A stretch of 64,000 nucleotides of DNA, taken from positions 25,015,442 to 25,079,441 of the forward strand of contig NC_077230.1 in NCBI RefSeq assembly GCF_027887165.1, read 5' to 3'. Positions 20,573 to 33,214 of this stretch are shown here, piece by piece. Source of the DNA: Monodelphis domestica (lineage: Eukaryota; Chordata; Mammalia; Didelphimorphia; Didelphidae). How positions within the stretch are numbered: position 1 is the first letter of the stretch; each line of letters begins with the position of its first letter. The notes beneath the pieces are model-generated. The model made no database searches and was not told the DNA's origin. It saw nothing but the letters and a program-made list of their open reading frames with translations. Made by a program: the position numbers and the translations under genes.

Positions 20573-21450
20573 ATATTTCAAACCAAAATGACCTGATATT
20601 CTGAACTAAGCTGAGAAAGTTCCAAATTTGGATCTCTTGTCCTATGTGGGGAAGTGTCCCAGAAATGCCTTCAATTGACTAAATTGTTTATTTTCATGGA
20701 AAAAGATAAAGCAGAATTATTTGTCTAGCATTCCATTCTTTAAGATTACACGTTCACCCTCTCAGTTAGGACTGGCTACCATTCACATTGCACCTGTCCT
20801 TTAGGGAGATGTTGCTATGCAGTGATCTAAGTGGAGGCAAGTATGCCAAAGCCCAGGAGGCCCAAGGAGTGCATCCTCTCAATTGCAGATACAGTGGATT
20901 CTGACACTGGTATATTTGGGATTTTGTTCTCATTATCTGATTTCTTCCTACTGAGTCAACTTGACTATCCTTCAGTAGAAAGAGAAATTGTTATCTGAGA
21001 CTCCCCAAACTGGGTAGAGAATGAAATTAGAGAATTTAGAAACAATAGTTGTTAATGAGAGTTACATTGTATTTGTCCTCGACTTTTCTCTTAAGTGTTC
21101 TAATTTATCTTTCCTTGAATACCCAAAATTGCAAAATAAGCTGACACTACAACCAATAAAAAATGGAAGACTGGGAAACCTATTCTTCCTTTATTGCATA
21201 CTGGGCCAAGCTTGAAATAAGAGAAATAAAAAGCAAAGCAGAATTTTTCCCTACAAGTTTTACAAATTACTAGAGGGGAAATGCCATATTACTATTTCAT
21301 AGCTTTAAAACCCATCAGAAACATAGAAAAACACAGCCTAGATGTTGATCAAAACTGTATTGTATCATAAACAAAACAATCTGGTATAAAGGTTCAGTAA
21401 TGGCATTCCTAAGTTTCCTATGTGTTTGCCTTTTTAAAGGATCAATTTTT
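20573..21450. other. No recognisable feature
   Basis: AT-rich, unique-looking. No frame resembles a known protein. Confidence 0.5.
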
Positions 21451-21454
21451 TTTT

Positions 21455-21570
21455 CAGAGCTGGAAAGCACCTTAGTGCTTATCTAGTACAACTCTAAAGG
21501 GCTAAGGCTGAAAAACTACTAAGTGGCACAGTTGGGACTAGAATTTAGGTCTCCTAACTATCTGATATTT
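21455..21570. repeat. Old SINE-like repeat
   Basis: Contains CAGAGCTGGAAAGCACCTTA and CTAAGTGGCACAGTTGGGAC, the same ancient family as 12,290-12,440 and 17,695-17,850. Confidence 0.6.
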
Positions 21571-21589
21571 CTTCCCCAACCCCAACTCT

Positions 21590-21960
21590 CCTTGTTTTTA
21601 ACATAAATGTTATTGATATATTGATTTTTTGTTTGTTTTTACATTGCCTAAATTTCTCCCTGTCCCTCTTATTGCTGCTCTTATTGATTCTGCTTCCTTC
21701 ACTTTTCATCAGTTCATGTAAATTTTTCCAGGCTTCTTAGTGTTTTCATCACATACATTATTTCTTACAGCACAAAAATAATTTATTACACTCATGAACC
21801 ACAATTGGTTTAGCTATTCTCCAATCAATTGACATCTAATTTGTTTTCAGTTCTTCGCTACCCCAAAAAAGCATTACTATAAATAATTGTGTGCATATGT
21901 AAACCTTTTTTTTTTTTTAATCAATCACTTCCTGAGGGTAAATGCCTAGCAGCGGAATCA
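21590..21960 (-). mobile_element. Old L1 3' end fragment
   Basis: In antisense it shows the L1 landmarks TTACAGCACAAAAATAATTT and GCTATTCTCCAATCAATTGA, heavily mutated. Confidence 0.75.
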
Positions 21961-22500
21961 ACACTCCAGGTCCAAAGGTAGAAACATTTTCTAGGTTCTT
22001 TCCTATCCTACTCACTTAATATTATAGGTTGTCTGATTTTGGAATTTCAGAAGCACCTTCAAAACTGGGGGTTAGAGATTGGAGGCAGGGAAGTAGCTTC
22101 AGCAATTCTTCTAAGAATAGGTATGTCCTTTGAACATTTCACAGTGTGATTGTATATGCACTTATATTTTTATGATATTGGATGTGACTCTTGATTAATG
22201 AATTAATATTAATCTGAATGGAGGTCTCTAGTAAAGTTCATCAAGCATTGGTTATTAGCCCTGTGCTTTTTAATATTTTTATCTGTAATATAGATTAAGC
22301 CATAGTTTGGTGTGTTTATCAAATTTCCATGTGACACAAAGTAAGTATCCAAAATGTAAGGACAAACTATAGACTGATTCTATAAGACTAATTTTTTTTT
22401 CCATATCATCTGTGACATCATCTTATTTCTCACCTGGCTGCATTATTCTGGGACTTTTCTGGCTTTTCCACAGTGCCATTGAATTGGGTATCTTCCCTCA
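21961..22500. other. No recognisable feature
   Basis: AT-rich; nothing named. Confidence 0.45.
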
Positions 22501-22604
22501 TTCTCTTTGTAACCTTTTTATGTGTAGTCTTTCCTCATTAACTCATAATTCCTCGTAAACTCCTTTACCTGGCAAGTAGTAGATTAATAAATGCTGACTG
22601 ACTG
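22501..22604 (+). mobile_element. L3 LINE tail, degraded
   Basis: Ends with CCTGGCAAGTAGTAGATTAA followed by TAAATGCTGACTGACTG, the L3 3' terminus. Confidence 0.65.
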
Positions 22605-22759
22605 GGATTTCAATGATAGGGATATTCCTATATTAGTTAGAGAGATTGGAAATCCTAAAAATTAAAAGAAAAGTTAATAAAATTGAAAGTAAGAGAGCCA
22701 TTGAACTAATTAAATAAGATTAGAAGTTGGTTTTATGAAAAAATAAATAGATAAATAAA

Positions 22760-24290
22760 AGTGTGTTGGTATTGGCAAATGGTCAAAAGATATGAACAAT
22801 TTCCAGATGAAGAAATCAAAGCTATCAATAATCCAAAAAGGTTCTAAATCACTACTTAAAATTTATTTAATTAATTTAGAATATTTTAGAATCATGGTTA
22901 CATGATTCATGTTCTTTCTCTCCCCTCTTTCCCACCCCCTTCCCATAGCCAATGAGCAATTTCACTGGGGTTTTTACATGCGTCATTGATCAAAACCCAT
23001 GTCCATATTTTAATATTTGCAGTAGGGTGATCATATAGAGTTTACATCCCCAATCATATCCCCATCAAACCATGTGATCAAGCAGTTGTTTTCTTCTGTG
23101 TTTCTACTCCCACAGTTCTTTCTTTGGATGTGGATAGCATTTTTTCTCATAAGTCCCTCAGAATTGTCTTGGACCATTGCATTACTGCTGTAGAGAAGTC
23201 CATTACATTTGATTGTACCACAGTGTATCAGTCTCTGTGTACAATGTTCTCCTAGTTCTGCTTCTTTCACTCTGCATCAATTCCTGGAGGTTGTTCCAGT
23301 TCACATGGCATTCCTCCAGTTCATTATTCCTTTTAGCACAATAGTATTCCATCACCAATAGATATGACAATTTGTTCATCCATTCCCCAATCGAAGGGTA
23401 TCTGCTCATTTTCCAATTTTTTGCCACCACAAAGAGAATGGCTACAGATCTAAATCACTCTTGATTAGAGAAATCCACATTAAAACAATGATGAGGTACC
23501 ACCTCACACCTATCAATATAGCAATGGCCAATACAGCAGTAAAAGAAAGTGGTAAATGTTGGAGGGGATATGACAAAATTGGGACACTAATGCATTGCTT
23601 GTGGAGTTGTGAACTGATCCAAATATTCTGGAGGATAATTTGGAACTATTCCTTAAAGGTTATAAAATTCTGCATACCCTTTGATCTGGTAATACACTAC
23701 TGGGTCTATATCCCAAAGATAATAAAAAAGAAGAAAGGACTTATTTGTACAAAAAAAAAATTTATAGCTGCTCTTTTTGTGGTGGCAAAGAATTTGAGAT
23801 TGAGGAGATATCCATCAGCTGGGGAATGGATAAACAAATTGTGGTACATGTTGGCAATGGAATACTATTGTGCTATAAGAAATGACAAGCAAGATGATAG
23901 CAGCAAAAAGCTGGAAAGATCTGTGGGAACTGGTGCAGAGTGAAATAAGCAGAACTGGGAGAATATTGTATACAATAAGAGCAATATGAGACAATCTGTG
24001 AATACTTGGTTACTCTCAGCACTGCACTAATCTGGGACAATCCTGAAAGATTTATGATGGAGAATGCTATCCACCTCCATAAAAAGAACTGTTGGAGTCA
24101 TCTTTCACATCAGTGTTTGGTTTTATTTTGGGGTTTTGGTTGTGTGTGAATGTGTTCTTACAACAATGACCAATATAGAAATGTGTTTTGCATGACAGTA
24201 AAAAAGAATATGTGTATTAAGTTGATATCAGTGGAATAAATTTTTATAAATGGAAAAATAAATGAAATGATTTCTTAAAAAAAAAGTTGG
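22760..24290 (+). mobile_element. L1 LINE 3' part, split by a younger L1
   Basis: Sense ORF2 C-terminal coding, first part about 22,775-22,853 and second part from 23,460. The main frame (23,461-23,943) reads [17 protein letters not shown], then a zinc-knuckle region [18 protein letters not shown] in which the second Cys is Tyr, then [12 protein letters not shown] and [18 protein letters not shown] 3' UTR with an A-rich end near 24,285 follows. The 5' portion is missing. Confidence 0.9.
22854..23448 (-). mobile_element. Younger L1 fragment inserted into the L1 above
   Basis: An antisense L1 3' end (ORF2 C-terminal frame 23,203-23,430: [20 protein letters not shown]). It is flanked by perfect 11-bp target-site duplications TCTAAATCACT at 22,843-22,853 and 23,449-23,459, which also match the point where the host L1 reading is broken and resumes. 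Confidence 0.95.
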
Positions 24291-24461
24291 AGTCAATTTG
24301 AAGAAGTATGCCACTTTCCAAAAGTCATATTACTTGACATCTCATGATCCTCCTCCTGTTCAATTATGGTTGCAATGTCTATTCAAGATATATTTGCTGA
24401 TGGAAAAACTCTCATCTAATCATACAGCAAAAACTGGAGAATAGATGTTATTTTTTCAAGT

Positions 24462-24650
24462 AAAGCCCTTACCTTCTGTCTTAGAATCAATACTAAGTAA
24501 TAGTTCCAAGGCAGAAGAGCAGTAAAGTCTAGGCAATTGGAGGTAAGTGACTTTCCTAGGATCACACAGATAGGAAGTTTCCAAGACCAGATTTGAACCC
24601 ATGATTTCCCATCGCTAGTCCTGTCTCTCTATCTATTGAGCCTCCTACCT
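24462..24650 (-). mobile_element. MON1/SINE1-type SINE
   Basis: Antisense CCCTTACCTTCTGTCTTAGA, then GGTAAGTGACTTTCCTAGGA and CAGATTTGAACCCATGATTT; moderately diverged. Confidence 0.88.
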
Positions 24651-25875
24651 GTTCTGAAAATAAATGTTCTTCATATGCTTTGTTTTGTCTTAATGCTTTT
24701 GAGTAATAATTCTTATCATTCAGAAGACTTCTCAGTCCTCTAGGCTTCAATTCAGTTAGCATATTCCCATTTACAAACAGGAGCTTGGAATTACCACTTT
24801 AATTTGGTCATTGGGTTGGATTGGACAACCTCCATGATAGTAGGGATTGTAATTAACAGACATAATTAATGATCATCCAATGAAGTTTTCTCTGTTGTTA
24901 CATCTTTTTGTCTTGTATGATTTTGAAAAACATCTTGTTCCAGAAGAAACTTTAGGGTAATATTTTGTTCTATGGAATCCTATTATTGTAATCAACAAAT
25001 AAAATAGAGGGAAACTTATTTTCTTTGTAACTTTTAACATTTATATTACTTCAAAGGTGTGGACTACTATAGAATGCCATTTGTAGAAGTCATATCTTTG
25101 TACTGCGGTAAGGTTGACAATGCAGAGTCCATGGAGTGTGAAGCCTTTTTTCCTGGCCACTTCTAGAAAAACATACTCACCTCTTAAAGACTGGTTGCTT
25201 TAGGATAATACAGTAAAACCTGGTAGTCTTTTGGTCCCTTCCATCTGGATGGATGAATGGGTTTAGGGAAGAAGATTGTGTCAGATAGAATTTGGCAGAA
25301 GAGTGATCCACTCTGTATATGTTAAAGGGGGTGACCCCAGCCTTTACCCTCACTTCTCACTTGTAGGTGATTTTAGGATCCTTCAAACATCTCCCACAAA
25401 GATAGGAGAAGGGTTGGTGCTCTTCTCTCATCCCAGTAGAAATGGCAAACTACTCATAACTCATAGCTACAGCAGGGATGCTAAGCCTGGGTCTTGGCTT
25501 TGTATTTCCTTTATCAGGCATAGATAAATAGTGATCCTGAGTGGACATGGCCAGTGCTCTGAGTTCCAGAGGTCAGGAATATCTGAGTCTTACAGTCAGA
25601 ATTGACTGGCAATGAGGAGATTCTAAGTCAATGAGGATGACTAGCAACAGAAAGGAGAATAAACTCAATCCCCTAGCCTGGCTCCTCAGAAGATATGAGT
25701 CTTGAATAAGACAGCAAAGTAAAGTAAAAGGTAAAGTGCCAATTCAGCCATCCAATAAAGGGCTTCATTTTTTGTTTTTAACCTCAACCTCCCACAGAGT
25801 ATAACAATAGTTACTATTCACAACTGCTGCTTATATACGTTTTTGTTAATACATGCTTATGAATCTTTTATGATA
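24651..25875. other. No recognisable gene or repeat
   Basis: The part 25,130-25,650 has a richer composition and may be a decayed retroelement, but nothing can be named. Confidence 0.4.
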
Positions 25876-26530
25876 AACATTGTATGAATATGTATTGAGG
25901 CAGTCTCCGAGAATGCCTCAAGGAGAGAGAAAGAGAGAAAGAAAAGATAGTAGATCATGGATTCCGTGAAGGGCGTGAAGGCCAGGTATGAGATGGCAGA
26001 AATGAGTCAGAAACCAGGCCGTATTGATTACAATGGAGCCACAGCAGAACTCCGATCTATCTGGACAACACAAAGGCATCAACCATCCAGTGATCCAAAA
26101 TTGATATCACACAGGTCGGAGACATGATAGAGAAAAGAAAGTGCCTGGCCAAAGGCCAGGTCCCAGGTGAGAGAGATAGAGAAGGATAGGAATTAAAGAC
26201 AGCAAAGACAGACATAGGTTAGAGGTAAGATCCAAAAGAGAGGGGAGGTGACTGCTATGGCTTCTTTTAATGTCTTTGACATGCAAATGTACCCAATACA
26301 TATTGATGAATTACATAGTGTATTGCCATTGGGTAATTGTAAATTACGACAAGGTATAGGTGTGGTTTATCTTAGCCAGGTGAACACAAAGAAACCTGTT
26401 TTCCCGCCTAACCTGGGGGAAGCTGGGATCAAGGGTTAGAGGCTTTACTAGCCAAAACTGAGCATGCTCTCTTCTAAGCCACTGTACATTCTGTTTCCCT
26501 TGCCCATAGCTAGGTGTGGACTGCTACATG
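25876..26530 (-). mobile_element. Suspected old LTR-type element
   Basis: Begins AGGCAGTCTCCGAGAATGCC and has a GA-rich stretch and GC content above the surroundings, with the texture of a decayed LTR read in antisense. No matching ends were found, so the family and limits are uncertain. Confidence 0.25.
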
Positions 26531-26949
26531 TATGTATGTATATGTGGTAAATAACTTGCATACCTGATGTGCAAAGTACATTGAGTACCATCTCCACTTT
26601 TGGGAAGACCTTAAACATGAGCCAGATATAAACTCTATGATCTAATGTGGGAGCATAAACTGGAGACTATGAGAAACTGAGGCTGACCACCCCTTCACAC
26701 ACACCCCCCCCCCCACACACACACACACTTTTTAGAGTGTCAGGCTTCTTCAAGCCTGAATCTCATTCACATATACATGGTTTCAGAACAGAGATGCCCA
26801 TTAGTATAGAACAAGAGAATGCCCCAGCTCCTTGGGCCGAGGAGTACCATGAAATTCAAACCCTCAAGATATGTACAGTTGCCCAAAAGAGATTATAGAT
26901 TCATGGTTGATTGGAATTATATCCTCAGATCTCAGATAAGCTGCTAATT
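26531..26949. other. No gene; C/CA-rich run
   Basis: A mixed C-run and CA repeat lies at 26,697-26,729. The rest is unrecognised. Confidence 0.5.
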
Positions 26950-27597
26950 GTAACAATAATATGCTCTTGGGCATAAGTCAAGATTTCTTCCATATCTTTG
27001 GAATCATCATCTATTTCAGATACCTAATCAAAGCCCTTAAATATTTGTCTCCTCCAGCAAATACCTCTTCTGTGTACATTTTATCCAGTTGAGTTGCATT
27101 TCTCGTGATTATTTTCTTCAGTGCCTTTTTAATTTCCTCATGCAGCATATCTGGGGGCTAGAACTGTTAAAGTTGAAATTTGATAGTTCCACTGTTCTTA
27201 ATTGTGAAAAGGATTGTTATAAAATTATTTACAGATCTTTTCCTATTTTTAATCTCTTTTAATCATCTTCTAAGTCTTTAATCTCCTAGTTTCACCCTTA
27301 AATGTTTCTGGGATGACTTTGCTTAGCTGGGACTCACCAAGTTTTCTTTGACTCTTTCTTTGCCTCTACTGTCTCTCACTCTCTCATAGGTCACACTACT
27401 CATAATCTTCCATTATGTCTCTCCAAATGATTTTTAGACTGAGCCTATATTCTAAACCAGTATTGTCCTTGGCAACCATATCTCTCCATTTAACAAAGAG
27501 ATTAAGTGTTGGATATCTGAATGGGTCCAAAGGTTTCTTTGGCCTCCTTGCTCTGGTAATTATTATTCTTGGTTTCAATTCTTTGTCTGTCAATCAA
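26950..27597 (-). mobile_element. RTE-clade LINE fragment (connector and start of RT)
   Basis: On minus, the frame at 27,593-27,396 reads RARRPKKPLDPF, then LEYRLSLKIIWRDIMEDYE, which resembles the segment between endonuclease and RT in RTE elements. Further downstream a separate reading gives EEIKKALKKI, then AGGDKYLRALIRYL and IPKIWKKS, matching the RTE pattern of EV..AIK, AGG...L, and VP..WK.S. Frameshifts separate these parts. Both ends are truncated and it abuts an L3 copy. Confidence 0.65.
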
Positions 27598-27900
27598 TAA
27601 ACATTTATTAAGTGCCTCTTGTGTGCCAGGTAATGTGCTAAGGGGAATACAAACAAAGTTAAAGACAGTAGCTGCTTTTGAGGAGTTCACAACTTAATAA
27701 GGGAGACAACATGCAAACAGCCATGTACAGAGAAGCTATATATAGGATAAATTGAAAATAATCAACAGAGAAGGTACTAGAAATGAGGCAGACTTGAAAA
27801 GTCTTTCTGTAGCAAGCAAGATTTTAGCTAGGAGCTGACAAAAACCCAGAAGTTAGAGATGAAGATGGAGAGCATGCTATGAAACTATTATAATTCCTGG
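27588..27900 (-). mobile_element. L3 LINE 3' end
   Basis: Antisense CAATCAATAAACATTTATTA, then TTGTGTGCCAGGTAATGTGC and ACTTAATAAGGGAGACAACA: the 3' end of L3, reaching further into the element than the copy at 6,722. Confidence 0.85.
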
Positions 27901-29155
27901 CAATGCTACAAATGAATAAGCATGCCATTGACACTCCAATAGAGACCTCCTTCCAAGTTTTCATTGAAATACTTATTGTTGAGTCAATTCAAACAGTTTC
28001 AAATTCACTTAATTCTTCTATTGTCAAGTCCATATATTTTTGTGTACGTACATAAAAATAGCATGACTTTGTCAAATGAATTGTGAAACTCCAGGTAAAC
28101 TATAGCTAACCATGTTCTTGAATTATCCGTCTACTAACCCTTTAAAAAAAGAAATGAGGTTTTCTTGATGAGATTGTGCTGATTCTTTGGGATATGTTTC
28201 CTTTCCTAGAAGTTCCCTAAATATCCCTTTAATAATTCATTCTAGAAGTTTGCTAGGAGTCAAAGTCAAGCTCACTAGCTTACATTTTTCAGAATAGATT
28301 TCTTTTTTCCTATTTGAAAATTGGAACAAACCTTGTCCCTTGCCAGAACTGCATTCTGTTCTCCATGATCTTCTAAAGATCAGAAGCCTCACCTCAGCAG
28401 GCATATCTCCCAGTTGTTTTAGTACCTTCATCTGGATCTAATGATATGAATTCTTCACTTACAGCTAGATGCTGTCTTCTTGACTACTATTTATCTTGAG
28501 TATCAACACTATGGGGCAGCTAGGTGGCATAGCGGATAGAAAACCAGGCCTAGAATCAGGAAGACTCATCTTCCTGAATTCAAATCTGGCCTTAGACACT
28601 TACTAGCAGCTGTGTGACCCAGGGCAAGTCCCTTATCCCTGTTTGCCTCAGTTTTCTTATCTGTAAATGAGCTGGAGAAGGAAATAGTAAACCCTTCTAG
28701 TATGTCTGCTAAGTACACCCTAAATTTGGTCAACAAAGAATCAGACACAATCCGAACATCAACTCTATATTAGACACTTGTGTTCTATTCTTTTCATTCC
28801 AAATATCATTCATTCTCCTCAGTAGGGGGAAAAAAAAAACCCATCATGATAGTTAAGCAGTTCCATTCTATCTCTGTCATCCTTTATTATGGCATCATCT
28901 ACCCCACGCAGCAATCTTATCCTGTCTCTGTTCCTTGTCCCTAGAGATTTTTAAAATCTTTTTATCATTTCTGCAGTTTTCTTGACCTATTGTCAGCTCA
29001 TTCTTTTTATTCATCTTCTGATATCTGCCCTCTTTTCTATTTTCTTCATATGATTTTTTTAACTGAATTGGTCAGTAGCTTCTCTATGCATCCATACTGC
29101 TTTCTTTAAGATGAATCTCTATTTTCTTACTCTACAGAATTATTTCTCTTTGTAT
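27901..29155 (-). mobile_element. CR1-clade LINE fragment split by a SINE
   Basis: Antisense landmarks of the marsupial CR1-like family: CTCCAATAGAGACCTCCTTC; AACTCCAGGTAAACTATAGC; GAGTCAAAGTCAAGCTCACT. A MAR1 SINE (28,512-28,745) interrupts it, and the part to about 29,155 continues the family less clearly. Confidence 0.7.
28512..28745 (+). mobile_element. MAR1-type core-SINE, nearly full length
   Basis: GGGGCAGCTAGGTGGCATAG head through the AATCAGACACAATCCGAAC end. The flanks ATCAACACTAT (left) and ATCAACTCTAT (right) look like an 11-bp target-site duplication with one mismatch. Confidence 0.92.
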
Positions 29156-30339
29156 TTTAGCATTGAGATACCACTACTGGGCCCAGAGGGGAACAAAATG
29201 TTGGGCCACCCCCTGTACAGATTTGGCACGTGTTTTGAACTAGATACAGTCTAGGGGAGCCTGGCCTCTCATGAGAGGGAGCTCTCACTTCTCTTGCTCT
29301 TTGGCTCATTAAGCCCCTTCCCCCATCTCCTACAGAGAAATTGTTTAAGGCATAGGCCTCCCCAAAGGGGAAAATAAGAGAGGGACTAAATGTGCAATAT
29401 GTATCAGTTATGGGACAGGTAATTTCCTACGCACAGAAAAGAAATACTAAACAATAAAGACTCATGAAGCACATTATCAGGATTCAGTAATTTTACTTAT
29501 AAGTACTGTTCTAATTTGCTGGGAGGCTGATGGTTAAACCTTATCAGAGCAGTTTCACAAGCCTGCTAATCAAGCATTTTATATTTTACTTTGGCTCCTC
29601 ATTATCCGTACAACTCTGCAGATAAAAATGACCAGGCTGGAGGCAGAACTCTTTTTGTTGGTGATTGCCTTTTCTAAGGCAGAAGCTTTCCGTGACAGCA
29701 GCCAGCTCCAGAGTGGACTAAAGGCTCCCAGACCTTTTGAATCCATGAAACTGAGATGGAGTGTCTTGTTTGAGGGACAGCAAGGAACAGAATGGTCAGC
29801 CTCACTCTCTCTTCCAGTCATTAAAGTCCAGCTATAAGACAAAAGCCAAGATGACTGGCAATGGCCCAGGATACAGTGGATGACCTTGGCATCTTCCATT
29901 TCTGACCAAGATCTAAGCATTCCACATCGCCTGCTTCAGTTGCCTTCATAAATTATTCTCATTTGCTCATGTGACTAGGGGAAGTCTAACATGCTTGGGG
30001 CAGACATCCTCCTAACTCATGGAGTGATTTGAGGTCTCTTGTTACCTTCAACCTGGTGTAGCCCATCTGCCTAGATGATTTTTATCAATATTTGGCCTCT
30101 GTGCATTCTACATCCAGTTCTTAAATCCACAGGTAAGAGTTGGTGAAAAGTGACCATCAAAGGTGGATGAGCAGCCCTGAAAAGGGTAAGCTTTTGTATG
30201 CCTCACATTAGAGATACTAATCCTCTCTCGATAGTGGCAAAGAAGACAAGAGTGTATATGCATGACATATTAAGGAATAGTTAATAGACCGACAAAAAAT
30301 AGAGTGAGAAATCTACAATGGCACAAATGATCTCATTCC
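29156..30339. other. Unclassified, probably old repeats
   Basis: Stretches such as 29,860-30,060 (CCCAGGATACAGTGGATGAC) resemble a dispersed marsupial repeat I have met but cannot name. A 113-codon minus frame (29,579-29,920) overlaps this and is not credible as a gene. Confidence 0.35.
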
Positions 30340-31995
30340 ATCCTGTCTCCTCCAGCAGATTGTTTCCTCTATCATTCCCCCACTCCACATTTATCTTCAA
30401 TCTCTTCTTGTCTATTGGTTACTTCCCTGCTACCTAGAAACATGCTCCTTAGTCCTCAAAAAATTCTCCTTTGATCCATCCCCTTTAGCTGTCTTCCCAT
30501 AGGTCTCTGGACATTTGTAGCTAAACTCCTTCAGAAGATTATCTATAGTGTCTTCATTTCCTCTCTCATTCTTTTCTTAACTCTACTGTCTGGCTTCCAA
30601 CCTCCTCATAAAACAGAATCTGCTCACTCTGAGTTACCTTTTAATTGCTAAATCCAATGGCCTTTTCTCAGTCCTCATCCTTCTTGACCTCTCTGAGGCC
30701 TCTGACACTGCTGATGACTCTTTTCTCTTTGATACTCTCTTCTCTCTAGTTTTTCAGGACATTACTCTCATGTTCTCCTACTTATCTGATCATTCCTTCT
30801 CAGCCTTCTTTGCTAGATCTTCACCCAGGTTATGCCTGTTAACTATAGGTATATTACCATGGGTTCCTGGTCCTTCTTATTTTCTCCTTCTTTACCAACT
30901 ATTCCACTTGGTGGTCTCATTGACTACCATGGATTTAATCATCATCATCTCTAGACTGAAGATACTCATATTGATCCAGACCTAACCTTCTCTGCCAACC
31001 TCCAGTCTTACATCTCCACTTAAATCTCTAATTAAACAGCTCAAATTGGATAGCCTATAGACATCTTAGACTCAACATGTACAAAAATAAACTCTCAGTA
31101 TTTTCCCCCACATTCCAAATTTTTCTATCCCTATTGAGTGTGCCACATTCTTCTAGCCACTCAGGCTTGCAACCTAGACATCATCCTCATTCCCTCACTA
31201 TTCCTCACCCACTTCCCCATTTCCAATCTGCTGCCAAAGTTAAACAACTTCACTTTTTCAACATCTCTCCACTATACCTTCTTCTCTGCTCTTTGATACT
31301 GACACCTTCCTGGTACAGGCTCTCATCTCTTCAAGCCTGAATTGTGACAATATCCTGTTGATTGGCCCATCTGCCACAAGCCTCTGCCCACTCTAGTCCA
31401 TCTTCTGCTCAGCTATTAAAGTGAATTTCCTAACATGAAGATCTGGTCATGTCATTCCCCTACTCAACTCCAGTGGCTATCTAGTGCCTTGAGGATCAAC
31501 TACTTGGTGACTTGGTGTTCAAAGCCCTGCGTAAACTGTCCCATCACTACCTTTCTAACCTTCTTAGACCTTACATCATGCTTCCAACATATTCTTTGAT
31601 CTAGTGACACTGGCATCTTTGCTTTAAACAAGACACTCCATCTCTCAGCCCTAGACATTTTTTCCCTGATTGCCTTTAATACCTGGGATGTTCTCTCTCT
31701 CCCTCTTTATCTATACTTTCTTGATTTCTCTGACTTCCTCCAAGTTCAACCTAAAATCCTATCTTCTTTACCCAATTCCTTTTAATTCTAGTGTTTTCAT
31801 TCTTTTGATTATTTCGTATTTATCTTGTATGTAGCTTGTTTTTACACAGCTGCTTGCTTGTTGTCTCCCCCATTAGACTGTGAACAATATCTGAAAGGTG
31901 GGGCTTATCTTTTACTTTTTTTTCATCTCTGGTGCCTAGCTTAGTACCTGACAAATAGTTAGCACTTAATTAATGCTTATTGACTGACTAATTCA
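30340..31995 (+). mobile_element. L3 LINE (CR1 clade), long sense copy with RT and 3' end
   Basis: About 1.65 kb following the L3 ORF2 3' half. CTTGACCTCTCTGAGGCCTC begins the reverse-transcriptase core, the YADD-equivalent near 30,950-30,963 is destroyed, and AGACTCAACATGTACAAAAA, GTCATGTCATTCCCCTACTC and GCATCTTTGCTTTAAACAAG follow in consensus order. The tail has CCCATTAGACTGTGAACAAT and ends TTAATGCTTATTGACTGACT. Many frameshifts are present and nothing is functional. It is the best-preserved ancient LINE here. Confidence 0.88.
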
Positions 31996-32515
31996 CCCAT
32001 ATTGTGAACGGGTGACTGAGAGGATGGTGATGCTATCAGCAATAATGGGAAAGTGATAAAGAAGGGAAGGTCTTAGAGGGAAGAGAATGAGTTAATTTTG
32101 GATGTGTTGAGTTTACAGGACATCTAATTTAAGATAGTAGCCTGAAGGTTAACAAAAAGGTTATGGGTTGTTAAGTGCATTTAAGAATCATCACAGAAAT
32201 AATAACTAAATCCATGGGATCTGATGAGATCATTAGGTGAAATAGTAAAGAAGGGAGAAGGGAAGAGGACTCCAGACAGAGTTGGGATTCTAGAGGATAC
32301 CCATTTGTGATGTAGATGAAGACCCAACAAAGGAGTCTGGGAAAGAGTGGTCAGATAGTTAGGAGAGCCAAGAGAGAGTAATGCCCTGAAAGCCTAGACA
32401 GAAGAAAATATCAAGGAGAAGGGGGAGATGAACAATGTTAAAAGCATCACAGAGATCATGCAGGATGAGGATTGAGAAAAAACAATTGGATTTAGCAATA
32501 AAGAGATCATAGTAT
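31996..32515. repeat. Unclassified ancient repeat
   Basis: AG-rich segment with CCATGGGATCTGATGAGATC, CAGAGATCATGCAGGATGAG and a GGATTTAGCAATAAAGAGAT end. I remember this word order from a dispersed mammalian repeat but cannot assign a class. No frame is credible. Confidence 0.4.
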
Positions 32516-32519
32516 CATT

Positions 32520-33200
32520 TGATTTCCATTCTTGAGAGCTCTTTTAACTCACTTGGACTAACTTTCCTATAGAATTTGAAGTTGTAGGACTCTTTCTCTG
32601 AATTGTTTGCAATTGGCTCTCTCAAAACCCAGGGTATCTATCAGAGTATTCTATATTTCTTCTCCTCTATCATAAATTCTAAGGTGGAGTGGTCATTTTC
32701 CCTTAAGGTTCCCATCCTAACAACCAGCTCCTCCCTATTGGAAAGAATTATATTTAAAATAGAATTTCCCATTCCTTCATTTTTTGAAGAAAGAAGTTAT
32801 TATTGAAGCAAAACAAGAAATTATTAGCTACTTCATTTTTGGAAAAGAGAGCTATAGAAGACATTTGGACAACAGTCTGGCATCACTACTGTATTATGCC
32901 TCTGTGTCAGACTTATGACCTATTTGTGGAATTCATCTTCCTCTTTCTAAATTTTAAACAAGATATTCTGACTACAACATTGTTTCTGAATCTGCCTAAC
33001 TCATTTGAGTATTATCTACTATGCCCCTCTAGATTTATACAATAAATATATTTTAATATGCAACAGTAATTATAGCCCTCCACTTTTTTCTCACCTTTTT
33101 CATTTAATTAGTTAAACCATTTCAGAGCCACCTTTACATCATGGGTTTCATCCAACAAATTTCAGTAATATATGTGAGGTCAAATGTGCCTCCTTGCATT
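32520..33200 (-). mobile_element. CR1-clade LINE fragment (upstream coding part)
   Basis: Antisense: AAGGTGGAGTGGTCATTTTC, CAGCTCCTCCCTATTGGAAA, GCCTCTGTGTCAGACTTATG and GGGTTTCATCCAACAAATTT. The segment is parallel to 55,210-55,730, so both are copies of the same part of one family. Confidence 0.7.
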
Positions 33201-33214
33201 AGGATTTCTTTTTT

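Noticed and set aside
29579-29920. 113-codon minus frame
   Set aside because: Overlaps a probable dispersed repeat and has no family resemblance.
30770-31340. 71- and 87-codon plus frames
   Set aside because: They are remnants of the L3 reverse-transcriptase region, not host genes.
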